Shown here in pieces: positions 1 through 6,879 of a DNA stretch of 9,069 nt (position 1 is its first letter; each line of letters begins with the position of its first letter). The DNA is from an uncultured Clostridium sp. GTDB taxonomy: Bacteria > Bacillota > Clostridia > Christensenellales > Pumilibacteraceae. Below the pieces are notes generated by a model. That model saw only the letters and a list, made by a program, of their open reading frames with translations. It did not search any database and was not told the DNA's origin. The stretch is taken from assembly GCA_900555125.1 (NCBI GenBank), contig USKH01000035.1, forward strand, positions 1-9,069, written 5' to 3'. Position numbers and translations under genes: made by a program.

Positions 1-702
1 GGTTATCGGAGCGCGGTAGGCGACGCACAGCCACATACATGCGCCGAGAAGCGGACCGGCAAGACGGTGCAGACGGCACTTTTCCCCGCCGGACAAAAAC
101 AAAAACGGAATTCCGAGGGTTTCACGCAGTCGCACGGTGGTTTTGAGGTTGTCGGTAAGCTGTTCGTCGTCGTGTGAAAAAGTTACTATTTTTGCAATAT
201 CGGCGCCTCTGCGTTTTTGTTCGAACGCCATGCCGAGAACGTAGTCCTCGCTGCGAAAATCGGGAACATGCGAAGAAATAAGCAGTTCGCCGCCGAGATC
301 GTGTACTTTTTGAGAAAACTCTACCTGTTTTCTTATAGCCTGTTGGTCGTAAGTGAGTTGATCGGGTGCGGGCGAAAACGAATCGCCGGGCATATCGATA
401 AGAGTTGCGCCGCATTTAAGAGCGAGCAAAAGCTCGTCAAAATACTGTTCTTCGGGCTTGTCACCGCCACTCGCCCACTTGTAATTCGTGACGTAAAACG
501 GCATGCCGCAGCCTGCCGAAAAGACGTTTTCAAGCGTTTTTTGATTTATCTGATCGGCGTTTAAGCATTCGAGCTGCCAGCCGAAAGCGTCTGCGCCCTG
601 CTTTAATCCGCTTTCGATTGCGGCAATCGCCTCGTCAGCCGTTTTAACCTGAATCATAGTCGTTTTTAGCGGCTTGTCGGAACGAATAAAACTTGCTTTC
701 AT
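1..702 (-). CDS. Type I 3-dehydroquinate dehydratase-like TIM-barrel lyase, C-terminus cut by window edge
   Basis: Translated by hand from ATG at 702 down to base 1: 234 residues without a stop, so the C-terminus lies outside the window. Features of the type I dehydroquinase (AroD) fold are visible: a probable Schiff-base lysine K171 in GADIAKIV, a histidine H145 in LISSHVPDF (normally SNHDF) and the RLAG motif with R213 followed by GPLLGA. A glutamate, E45, sits where the E. coli active-site E46 falls. Against this, the positions of E. coli R48 and R82 are not arginine (N48, and Y74/K75), and two residues (VP) are inserted after the histidine. The Schiff-base chemistry is therefore probably kept but the substrate may not be dehydroquinate. 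The start overlaps the stop of the upstream SDR gene (ATGA), implying translational coupling and a joint pathway. Family call is fairly sure, true substrate unknown; alignment to E. coli AroD is from memory. Confidence 0.72.
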   Translation of the reverse strand, partial: MKASFIRSDKPLKTTMIQVKTADEAIAAIESGLKQGADAFGWQLECLNADQINQKTLENVFSAGCGMPFYVTNYKWASGGDKPEEQYFDELLLALKCGATLIDMPGDSFSPAPDQLTYDQQAIRKQVEFSQKVHDLGGELLISSHVPDFRSEDYVLGMAFEQKRRGADIAKIVTFSHDDEQLTDNLKTTVRLRETLGIPFLFLSGGEKCRLHRLAGPLLGACMWLCVAYRAPIT

Positions 703-1463
703 TTTGCACCCCACGATTTATTTGTTACGAGAACGTGTCCGCCGTCTACCAGAAGAGTGGTTCCGGTTATAAACGACGCTTTTTCGGACGCCAGGAAATA
801 TATGGCGTTGACTATTTCCATAGGCTCGGCAGCCCTGTGCATAAGCGTGGGCATACCGCTCATTGCCGCGCGGGTCAGAACAGGACCGGGAGCAACGCAG
901 CACGCGCGTATATTGTGGTCTGCGCCCGCCATCGCCACGCTTTTTACAAATCCGCTCATAAGCGCGCTTTTGCTTGTGGGATAGTCCATTCCCAGCCCGT
1001 CGCCGTCAATACCGGTAACCGAGCCGAGGCATATAAAAACGCCGCCGCCCGACTTAATCATATAGGGCATGGACGCGTGGGCAAAATAAAACGGACCTTT
1101 GAGATTGACGTCGATACCCCAGTCGTAAACCTCGATGGGTGTATCCCAGAACGTCGGTTCGGTTGAGCCCAGCATGCGTTTTGCGGTTCCTCCGGCGCAG
1201 CAAATAACCGCGTCGAGCGAGCCGAAGTTTTCGTATGACAGAATGCAAGCCGCCTTGACTTCTTCATAGTTTCTGACGTCGGTTTTGATTGTAAGAACGT
1301 TAATTCCGTCCCGAATGAGTTCGGCGGATTTTTCCGCCATTGCGGTTTGATTGATGTCGCACATTACGATATTCGCGCCGTTTTTGCCGAATTCGCGACA
1401 GCACTCGAACCCTATTCCGCTTGCCGCGCCTGTTATAAGCACGGTCTTGCCTGAAAATTCCAT
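699..1463 (-). CDS. Short-chain dehydrogenase/reductase (SDR), NAD(P)-dependent
   Basis: A 254-residue classical SDR, the usual length. The Rossmann nucleotide motif TGAASGIG is at residues 11-18. D36 at the end of the second strand favours NAD over NADP by family rule. The catalytic tetrad is intact: N120 (DVNLKGPF), S148, Y161 and K165 in YPTSK with the normal 13 and 4 residue spacings. The usual NNAG motif is replaced by CCAG (residues 88-91), which is uncommon. APGPV at 191-195 and the C-terminal FITGTTLLVDGG are typical. No signal or membrane segment, so it is cytoplasmic. The start has an AAAGGAG ribosome site (1471-1477) at 7 bases. It is the first gene of a unit with the AroD-like lyase, whose ATG overlaps its TGA by 4 bp, and is read from the promoter/operator at 1501-1542. 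Substrate cannot be read from the sequence; general annotations such as 3-oxoacyl-ACP reductase or glucose dehydrogenase would be guesses. Confidence 0.9.
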   Translation of the reverse strand: MEFSGKTVLITGAASGIGFECCREFGKNGANIVMCDINQTAMAEKSAELIRDGINVLTIKTDVRNYEEVKAACILSYENFGSLDAVICCAGGTAKRMLGSTEPTFWDTPIEVYDWGIDVNLKGPFYFAHASMPYMIKSGGGVFICLGSVTGIDGDGLGMDYPTSKSALMSGFVKSVAMAGADHNIRACCVAPGPVLTRAAMSGMPTLMHRAAEPMEIVNAIYFLASEKASFITGTTLLVDGGHVLVTNKSWGAK

Positions 1464-1500
1464 CTTTTTTCTCCTTTACGATTGTTTTCGGATATAAAAA

Positions 1501-1542
1501 ACCGATTTACATAAGTATAAATCATTTATGCAAATCGGTCAA
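1501..1542 (-). promoter_or_regulatory. Sigma-A promoter inside a 39-bp operator-like dyad, upstream of the SDR-lyase unit
   Basis: On the minus strand TTGACC (1537-1542) and TATACT (1514-1519) are separated by exactly 17 bp, about 50 bp ahead of the SDR start codon. The same stretch is a dyad: ACCGATTTGCATAA (1526-1539) faces TTATGTAAATCGGT (1501-1514) across 11 bp, with one imperfect position. A second smaller palindrome, ATAAAT-G-ATTTAT, sits inside (1517-1529). The left arm overlaps the -35 box and the right arm starts at the -10 box, which is the geometry of a repressor operator. Because the dyad is followed on the minus strand by six T (1496-1501) and its odd position would be a G-U pair in RNA, it could also end transcripts coming from the ABC permease gene; no other terminator is visible at 1540-1596. 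Confidence 0.75.
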
Positions 1543-1596
1543 GAGATTTTTTTTATTCGGTCGGTTTTTTTGCAAATTTCACTATGCGCAAAACGT

Positions 1597-2517
1597 TTAT
1601 TTTTTCTTTTTGCGGAGCATGTTTATAAGAACGTATGCGGCAATTAGAACGACGACGGAGCCGATGAGAATGACAAACATACCCGCAACCGATACGTCAA
1701 CATTTCCGGCAAATTTTATATTGCAGTCCACACCGTTTTTCATGGTTTCCACCGCTTTTTCCGCGAGATCGGCCTGTTCGGACGGACACTCGGCTACAAA
1801 AGCGTCGAATGCGCTTCCGAGACAGTGGTTTCGAAGAAGCGACGTGCCGTACGTTCCGGGCAGGAAGGACACGAAAGTTTTAAGCCATTCGGGCAGCTGA
1901 CTCAGCGGCATGTACGCGCCGCAGATAAAGCCGTACATGGAGCTGACTATCGAGCCTACTGCGGAAATCTGACCCTGCGAGGAGAGGAAGAAGTTGATTA
2001 CCGAAGACAGCGCCGTTCCGAACAGCGTTAAAAGTACGACGTCCAGAAGAATCAGCATTACGTCGGCAAAGCTTAAATACCAGCCCACGCACGCAAGGTA
2101 GGTAAGACATATCGCCATTGCAAACAGACACACTATAAGCGTGTTGAGAAAAGTTGCGATGTAGTACGACAGCGCCATTACCGGGCGCTTGACGGGAGTT
2201 ACGGAAAAGTCGTTGGTCATTCCGTACACTTTGTCCTGCACCATAATCATGTTGGAACAGAATGAAACGGTGACGCAGGAAGTGGCAAGCAGCGACGACA
2301 CAAGCTGTCCGCCCGTCATACCTTTAATTATTTTGTCGTCCGCCGTTATGTTAAACTGTTTGAGAATGGACACGAACGAGTTTTCGTACACGCTTCCGAG
2401 AAAAGTCACGAACAGAATAAGAAGTATTGCCGGCGTTATCAGCGACACGAGAAACAGCCCCATATCCTTGAAAAACAGTTTTATGTTTCGTTTTGTGAAT
2501 GAGATGAGAGTTTTCAT
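1597..2517 (-). CDS. ABC-2 type transporter permease (DrrB-like)
   Basis: A 306-residue integral membrane protein. A short basic N-terminus (MKTLISFTKRNIKLFFKD) is followed by about six hydrophobic helices near residues 20-40, 72-92, 115-143, 150-172, 183-203 and 276-299. Two longer non-membrane stretches (41-70 and 228-275) are probably outside the membrane, and the tail LRKKKK is cytoplasmic. This layout matches ABC-2 permeases that export drugs, peptides or polysaccharides. Its ATG overlaps the TGA of the ATPase gene by 4 bp (2514-2517), so the two are translationally coupled and surely form one transporter, likely with two copies of each protein. Substrate unknown; the linked TetR regulator suggests a toxic compound. 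Confidence 0.9.
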   Translation of the reverse strand: MKTLISFTKRNIKLFFKDMGLFLVSLITPAILLILFVTFLGSVYENSFVSILKQFNITADDKIIKGMTGGQLVSSLLATSCVTVSFCSNMIMVQDKVYGMTNDFSVTPVKRPVMALSYYIATFLNTLIVCLFAMAICLTYLACVGWYLSFADVMLILLDVVLLTLFGTALSSVINFFLSSQGQISAVGSIVSSMYGFICGAYMPLSQLPEWLKTFVSFLPGTYGTSLLRNHCLGSAFDAFVAECPSEQADLAEKAVETMKNGVDCNIKFAGNVDVSVAGMFVILIGSVVVLIAAYVLINMLRKKKK

Positions 2518-3419
2518 TGTTGTGCCTCCGTTTTTTTGCCGGTAACCGCAATGAACACGTCGTCCATTTTGCCTTTGATTATTTCGTAGTCACGGAACAG
2601 TTCGGGACGGGCAACGATGAGAGAAGTTGCTTCTTCCGTATTTTTAACGGCGATGCGGAATCCGTCCTGAACGGATTCGTAGGGTTTGCCGAGCGATTTA
2701 ACGGCGTTTTCGTCGTTTGTGTACAGCGTGATAAAATCGCCCGTGTACTTGTTTTTGAGTTCGAGAGGAGTGCCTTCCGCAGCGATTTTACCGTGGTCGA
2801 TGATGACGACGTAGTCCGCTTCGGCTGCCTCTTCCATGTAATGCGTGGTTAAAAACACCGTCATCCCCGTGCTTTTTTGCAGCGAATATATCACTTCCCA
2901 CAGCGTTTTGCGGGTCATGGGGTCCAGCCCCGTAGTCGGCTCGTCCAAAATAAGCAGCTTTGGGCGATGAATAAGCGCGCGAGCAACGTCTATTTTACGC
3001 TTTTGTCCGCCGGAAAGCTTGCCCACCGGACGGTTGATAAATTCGGAAAAGTGCAGCAGGTCGTCAAGTTCTTTAAGACGAGCCTCGAATTTTTCGCCCG
3101 TTATTCCGTACAGCGACGCGCGGAATTTCAGATTATCGCGAACGGACAACGCTTTGTCCAGCACCGACGACTGAAAAACGACGCCCAACTCTTTTTTAGC
3201 GTTGTCGAAATTGTTTTCGTCCGCCCCGCAGACTTTAACGCTGCCCGAGGTTTTTGCAAGCGTGCCGCATATTATCGAAATAGTGGTGGACTTGCCTGCG
3301 CCGTTTACGCCTAAAAAAGCGTAAAGTTCGCCCGTTTTTACTTTCAGTGACAGGTCGTCAACCGCTTTAACGTCACCGAAATTCTTGTACAGATGTTCTA
3401 TTTCTATTATGTTTTCCAT
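2514..3419 (-). CDS. ABC transporter ATP-binding protein (DrrA-like)
   Basis: A 301-residue nucleotide-binding protein with every ABC motif intact: Walker A GVNGAGKST (37-45), Q-loop Q83, signature LSGGQ (135-139), Walker B LLILDEP (155-161), D-loop GLDP (164-167) and the switch histidine in TTH (191-193). The region after about residue 220 is the extra C-terminal domain common in DrrA-type exporters. It powers export by the permease encoded directly downstream, at the inner face of the membrane. The ATG is preceded by CGGGAG (3425-3430) at 5 bases, and the gap to the TetR stop codon is only 12 bp, so the regulator and transporter form one operon. Family is certain; exported substrate is not. 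Confidence 0.95.
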   Translation of the reverse strand: MENIIEIEHLYKNFGDVKAVDDLSLKVKTGELYAFLGVNGAGKSTTISIICGTLAKTSGSVKVCGADENNFDNAKKELGVVFQSSVLDKALSVRDNLKFRASLYGITGEKFEARLKELDDLLHFSEFINRPVGKLSGGQKRKIDVARALIHRPKLLILDEPTTGLDPMTRKTLWEVIYSLQKSTGMTVFLTTHYMEEAAEADYVVIIDHGKIAAEGTPLELKNKYTGDFITLYTNDENAVKSLGKPYESVQDGFRIAVKNTEEATSLIVARPELFRDYEIIKGKMDDVFIAVTGKKTEAQQ

Positions 3420-3431
3420 TTTTTCTCCCGT

Positions 3432-4013
3432 TTACTTTAATATTTCTTTTTCTTTGCCCGCTTTGACGAAAGAAAGGACAGAGCGGAATTGGAGAGACAA
3501 AAGCGTTTTGATGTCATCTTCGCTCAAAGGCTGATTCACGCAGTGCATAGCCAGCCCGAACGTGTAAAACCACACCTGATCGTGAATAAGTTTTGCCTGC
3601 TCTGCGCTTATGCCGTAGCTGTTTGCGATAAGCTCGTAAATATGGGTAAGAGCATGATTTTCGCCGACAACGGTTAGTTCGTCGCAAGAAGACGGTCGCT
3701 TGTTTACAAACAGCATGCGGAATAAATTGGGTTGTTCGACCGCCGTCTTAACCGTTTCCACTCCGACGTTGCGATACGGAAGGTCGCCGGTTTCGGCGCT
3801 TGCAAGACGGGAATAAAACTCTGTAAGAGCTTTCTGCCATACTGCCGCTTTAAGCTGCTCCATATTTTCAAACACGGTGAAAATAGGACTGGAAGAGGTA
3901 CCGAGAGCCTTTCCCACTTCGCGCGCCGTCACAAGTGACAGATCACCTTTAAGCGCGATTTCATACGCCGCGTCTATTATTTCGGCTTTGGTAAATTTAG
4001 GTTTTGCAGGCAA
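3432..4013 (-). CDS. TetR/AcrR family transcriptional regulator, TTG start
   Basis: A one-component repressor of 193 residues when started at TTG 4013. The N-terminal helix-turn-helix domain begins PAKPKFTKAEIIDAAYEIA, with the recognition region about residues 28-48 (VTAREVGKALGTSSSPIFTVF) and the typical FENMEQLK after it. The rest is an alpha-helical ligand domain without assignable residues. Start choice: an ATG in the same frame at 4175 would add 54 residues, but it lies upstream of the -35/-10 boxes at 4066-4094 and so outside the mRNA. TTG 4013 has a GGAGG ribosome site (4022-4026) and gives the normal N-terminus for the family. It is the first gene of the operon with the ABC ATPase and permease; palindromes over its own transcription start suggest autorepression relieved by an exported compound. 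Confidence 0.88.
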   Translation of the reverse strand: MPAKPKFTKAEIIDAAYEIALKGDLSLVTAREVGKALGTSSSPIFTVFENMEQLKAAVWQKALTEFYSRLASAETGDLPYRNVGVETVKTAVEQPNLFRMLFVNKRPSSCDELTVVGENHALTHIYELIANSYGISAEQAKLIHDQVWFYTFGLAMHCVNQPLSEDDIKTLLSLQFRSVLSFVKAGKEKEILK

Positions 4014-4040
4014 ATCAACCGCCCTCCGTTTATTTTTTTT

Positions 4041-4094
4041 GTAACATGTGTTACGTAACAAGTGTATTATAACACGCGGTTCGCCGTTAGTCAA
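4041..4094 (-). promoter_or_regulatory. Promoter of the TetR-ABC operon with overlapping palindromic operators
   Basis: TTGACT (4089-4094) and TATAAT (4066-4071) with a 17-bp spacer, plus an upstream TG (TGTTATAAT), make this the best promoter in the window. Transcription should begin near 4059. Directly there lies a perfect 12-bp palindrome TGTTACGTAACA (4049-4060), and overlapping it a second inverted repeat GTAACA-CA-TGTTAC (4041-4054). Thus three GTAAC/GTTAC half-sites are packed over the start site, as expected for a TetR-family operator. The binding protein is inferred to be the TetR gene directly downstream. Confidence 0.82.
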
Positions 4095-4201
4095 GCGTTT
4101 GTATAAAGAAAAAGTTTTTATCGGTTTACGGCTTGAAAAAAATGGACGAACACGTAAAGCTGTTTTTCGATACATATAATATCTCGGCTAAATAAAAAGA
4201 T

Positions 4202-4251
4202 CCGGCAGATTATTACGATTATTTTTTGCGATTATAAGAATAATCTGCCGG
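4202..4251. repeat. Perfect 13-bp inverted repeat with 24-bp loop
   Basis: CCGGCAGATTATT (4202-4214) is matched exactly by AATAATCTGCCGG (4239-4251). It lies just 5' of the ribosome site of the GNAT remnant, so it would fold in that gene's leader. On the plus strand no T-run follows, so it is not a terminator in that direction. On the minus strand ATCTTTTT follows (4196-4203), so it may stop leftward transcription that escapes the GH35 terminator before it reaches the TetR promoter. The rest of the 261-bp divergent region 4014-4274 holds the TetR promoter and a lone TATAAT (4175-4180, plus strand) without a good -35 box. Confidence 0.6.
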
Positions 4252-4274
4252 CAAATATCAAAGAGGAAATAAAA

Positions 4275-4535
4275 ATGAAAAATAATGATATAGTTATAAG
4301 AAGAGAAGAAGAAAAAGACTATCGCGAAACCAAAGGCATAGTTTACTTGAACGATCCGGACGCCGATTACTTTCTTGTTAAAGAACTCAAACCCGGTTTT
4401 TTAAGCGGAAATACCGGCGTGTACACTGACCCCGAACTTTATTTCGTTGCGGATAAAAACCCCGAAGAGTTCGAGCAATTTGACCGCACGTTCCCCGAAA
4501 AGCAGAAACTTAAATTGCCCGGTCAACTGTTTTAA
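4275..4535 (+). pseudogene. Remnant of a GNAT-family N-acetyltransferase with an in-frame internal deletion
   Basis: An open frame of 86 residues with a good ribosome site AAGAGGA (4261-4267) at 7 bases. Residues 1-19 (start MKNNDIVIRREEEKDYRET) match the opening strand of GNAT acetyltransferases, and residues about 21-86 match the C-terminal tail of a Firmicutes GNAT subgroup that ends in KLPGQLF, with the familiar ELKPGFL and TGVY segments. Such proteins are usually about 200 residues. The whole acetyl-CoA binding core, including the Q/RxxGxG/A loop, is absent, so acetyl transfer is not possible. The two ends are joined in frame near residue 20. This looks like an old gene cut by an internal deletion, though it may still be translated. 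It is the only plus-strand gene; a possible -10 TATAAT is at 4175-4180. Family identification is from recalled sequence patterns. Confidence 0.65.
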
Positions 4536-4604
4536 CGGGGAAACGATATTTATTCGTGCAAACGCATTGCCCGGTAAATCGCGCATATAATTAAAAACAA
4601 AAAT

Positions 4605-4644
4605 GCCCGTTCGAAGCTGAAAAGAGGATCGGACGGGCGTTTTT
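4605..4644. terminator. Bidirectional rho-independent terminator between the GNAT remnant and GH35 gene
   Basis: GCCCGTTCGA (4605-4614) pairs with TCGGACGGGC (4629-4638), ten pairs with one G-T, and a 14-base loop. On the plus strand the stem is followed by GTTTTT (4639-4644), serving the GNAT remnant. On the minus strand it is followed by ATTTTTGTTTTT (complement of 4593-4604), serving the GH35 gene whose stop codon is 18 bp away. Confidence 0.9.
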
Positions 4645-4656
4645 ATATATTAAAGC

Positions 4657-6753
4657 TTATTTCAAAAGACTGCCTATCTCTTTTTTCGTGCGCAGTTCGA
4701 CGTGCGCGCCGGTTACTTCGCAACCCGGTTTTACGGGCAGGTCGAAGTATCTGTTTTGGTCAAAGTCGGTAAGCTTTACCAAAAGGCTTTTGGGACGGTT
4801 GAACTGATTGAGCGACAGCTTGTATTCCAGTCCGCAGGTAAACCAGTCGGACAGCAGTTTGTCGGGGCGGCTTGCGTCGTAAACCTCCGCGGTGTCGCCG
4901 TTGTAGTCGATAACCAGCATGGGTTCGGCGTCGCAGTCTACGGGATATTCTATGTCTATACGGTAGGTTTTGTCGCTTTCGGGCATAATAAAACACGGAG
5001 CGGCGGCTCTGGTTTCGGACAGAATTATCTCGTACGGATCGCCCGTCTTTTCGTATACGGTAAGGCGCACTTCGCCGTAGTATTCGGCGTAGATTTTGCC
5101 GTCCAGCTCGTACAAAACGCAGGGACTGTCGGCAACGAACACTCTTTCGCCCAGTTTGAAAGCACGGAGCGATTGTTCGTCGGTCAGCGTTATTATTTCC
5201 GCGCCGTCATTCTCGAAATTGTATATAGGCTTATCGTCGGTAAAGAAGAAGTAGCGGTCGCCGAGTCTCGTCAGCGGCGTTGCGTTGGTGGAAATCAGTT
5301 TCCTGCCGCCGAGATCGAGATTGTACGGAAGTACTGCCATTTCGTTGTTGGCAATGTTTATGGGCGGAGTTACGAGCGTTTTGCCGCCGAAATTGAGTTC
5401 GAAGCAAACGTCTTTGTGATATGCCAGCAGCCTGCGGCGCACGTGGTTGTTGATGAAGATAAAGCCGCTGTTATCGCCGTAATTGTGGCGCACCGAGTAG
5501 CGAAGCGTTTTGAAGTCGTTAGCCTCTTTTGCCGAGTTTTCGGGAATAAACGGGAAGGTAGATGCTATCTTGTCTCCCCATTGATTTATCATAAGATGGC
5601 GGCGGCGGATTCGGTCGAACGACGGGTGCGCGTCGCCGTTTTCGCGCAGTACGCCCTGAAAGTCGTATGATTTGACCGGCAGAGTGCACGGCGATCCCGA
5701 ATAAGCCGATTCTTCCATGGTGGTAAGTTTTCCGTCGGGATTTGTGCCGCCGTGGAACATATAGTATCCCACGAGCGCGGCGCCCGAGCCCAATTTGCTT
5801 ACGGTTATCGCTTCGGTGTCGAGCGCGTCTATAACCACGCGACGGAGAAGCGTCATCTGCATGCCGCCGCCCATTTCTGCCGTTAGATATGGCGTAAGGC
5901 GCACGTCTACGTCGTAATCGGTTGCGTTTTCGAGGTCTTTTCTAAGGTCTGCGCCGATAGTCGGGTCGTTCATCGAGTGATTCATAAGAAAGTTTACGCT
6001 TTCTTTAAGCTCGGCAGAGGAAGAATCCCATGCCGCGTCGGCGTATCCGCCCGAAACCGGCAGTTCTTCCAGTTCGATGAGAGATGCGTAACCCCACACG
6101 GTTGCCGTGTATAAAGGGGTTATAAAGCCTGCTTTTATCGCCAGTTCTTTAAGAGTGCGCATGTGGTCGTGACGACGCTCTCTGTCCGGCTCGGCGTACG
6201 GCTCGTACTCGTTTTCTATCTGAATGCCCACAACCGGACCGCCGTCCTTCCACATAAGACCTTTGACCTGTTCGCCCAGTTTGTCGAAAAAGCGTTCGAC
6301 GTATTTAAAATATGTCGGGTCGTTTGTGCGGAATTTAAATTTATTCTGGTGCTGAATAAAGTCGGGGAAGCCGCCGTTACGACACTCGCCGTGACACCAC
6401 GGACCTATGCGTAGCAGCACTTTAAGTCCGTTTTTCCGGCATAATTCGACAAACGCTCTGACGTCACACTGCCCCTCGAAGTCGAATTGTCCTTCTATTT
6501 CTTCGTGATGAATCCAGAATACGTACGTCGCGATAAGATCCACGCCGCAAGCTTTCATTTTGCAAAGTTCGCGCTCCCAGTCCTCGCGCTTGTATCTTGC
6601 GTAGTGAAATTCGCCCGAAACGGGAAGCCAGGGCTTGCCGTTTATCGCTATATACCGCGAATTGACGGTGATTTCGTCGCCGTTCGGATTTTTGCCGCAG
6701 AACGGGGTGGAAGTAATCGCCACGTCGCAGTCGGGTAAAGTTACTTTATACAT
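4657..6753 (-). CDS. Glycoside hydrolase family 35 beta-galactosidase-like enzyme
   Basis: A 698-residue cytoplasmic enzyme (no signal peptide). The N-terminal TIM barrel carries GH35 landmarks: VSGEFHYAR (45-53), the run to TYVFWIHHEEIEGQFDF (76-92), RIGPWCHGECRNGGFPDF (115-132), QIENEY (178-183) with probable acid/base E182, and YMFHGGTN (331-338). The likely nucleophile is E293 in TAEMGGGM; typical GH35 enzymes have an EF..GW motif here, so this member is divergent. Residues from about 400 on form beta-rich C-terminal domains. Expected action is removal of terminal beta-galactosyl units from oligosaccharides taken into the cell; other beta-glycosides remain possible. The start has AAGGAG (6760-6765) at 6 bases. 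It has its own promoter and terminator and shares a leader motif with the GH43 gene upstream. Confidence 0.88.
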   Translation of the reverse strand: MYKVTLPDCDVAITSTPFCGKNPNGDEITVNSRYIAINGKPWLPVSGEFHYARYKREDWERELCKMKACGVDLIATYVFWIHHEEIEGQFDFEGQCDVRAFVELCRKNGLKVLLRIGPWCHGECRNGGFPDFIQHQNKFKFRTNDPTYFKYVERFFDKLGEQVKGLMWKDGGPVVGIQIENEYEPYAEPDRERRHDHMRTLKELAIKAGFITPLYTATVWGYASLIELEELPVSGGYADAAWDSSSAELKESVNFLMNHSMNDPTIGADLRKDLENATDYDVDVRLTPYLTAEMGGGMQMTLLRRVVIDALDTEAITVSKLGSGAALVGYYMFHGGTNPDGKLTTMEESAYSGSPCTLPVKSYDFQGVLRENGDAHPSFDRIRRRHLMINQWGDKIASTFPFIPENSAKEANDFKTLRYSVRHNYGDNSGFIFINNHVRRRLLAYHKDVCFELNFGGKTLVTPPINIANNEMAVLPYNLDLGGRKLISTNATPLTRLGDRYFFFTDDKPIYNFENDGAEIITLTDEQSLRAFKLGERVFVADSPCVLYELDGKIYAEYYGEVRLTVYEKTGDPYEIILSETRAAAPCFIMPESDKTYRIDIEYPVDCDAEPMLVIDYNGDTAEVYDASRPDKLLSDWFTCGLEYKLSLNQFNRPKSLLVKLTDFDQNRYFDLPVKPGCEVTGAHVELRTKKEIGSLLK

Positions 6754-6813
6754 CTTTTTCTCCTTATTGTTCGTTTATTGTCGGTTTATTCCGCGTGAAA
6801 TTGAAATGTACAG

Positions 6814-6825
6814 TCTTGTATGTTT
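6814..6825 (-). promoter_or_regulatory. Leader motif AAACATACAAGA (copy 1, GH35 gene)
   Basis: On the minus strand AAACATACAAGA occurs 25 bp after the -10 box. It continues as AAAnnTACAnnnnTGTAnnTTT, a 22-bp dyad (6804-6825) centred in the leader. An exact copy of the 12-mer lies in the GH43 leader at 8115-8126. Its place just after the transcription start fits a roadblock operator. The binding protein is not in the window. Confidence 0.5.
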
Positions 6826-6850
6826 ATGGAAAGTCGCCGCAGTTGTTTTC

Positions 6851-6879
6851 ATTATAGCACATTAAATTGCGCCCTGCAA
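6851..6879 (-). promoter_or_regulatory. Promoter of the GH35 gene
   Basis: TTGCAG (6874-6879) and TATAAT (6851-6856) are 17 bp apart, with an extended TGC directly before the -10 box. Transcription should start near 6844, giving a leader of about 90 bases that contains the motif at 6814-6825. Confidence 0.78.

Noticed and set aside
217..564. Plus-strand frame of 115 codons near the left end
   Set aside because: Antisense to the AroD-like gene, which is open to the window edge and has clear family motifs.
4142..4195. Short plus-strand frame starting MDEHVKLFFDTYN, 17 residues
   Set aside because: No ribosome site, no recognisable similarity, and it sits in the divergent promoter region; a leader peptide cannot be supported.
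4702..5670. Plus-strand open frame of 322 codons opposite the GH35 gene
   Set aside because: Shadow of the GH35 codon pattern; no promoter, ribosome site or recognisable motif.
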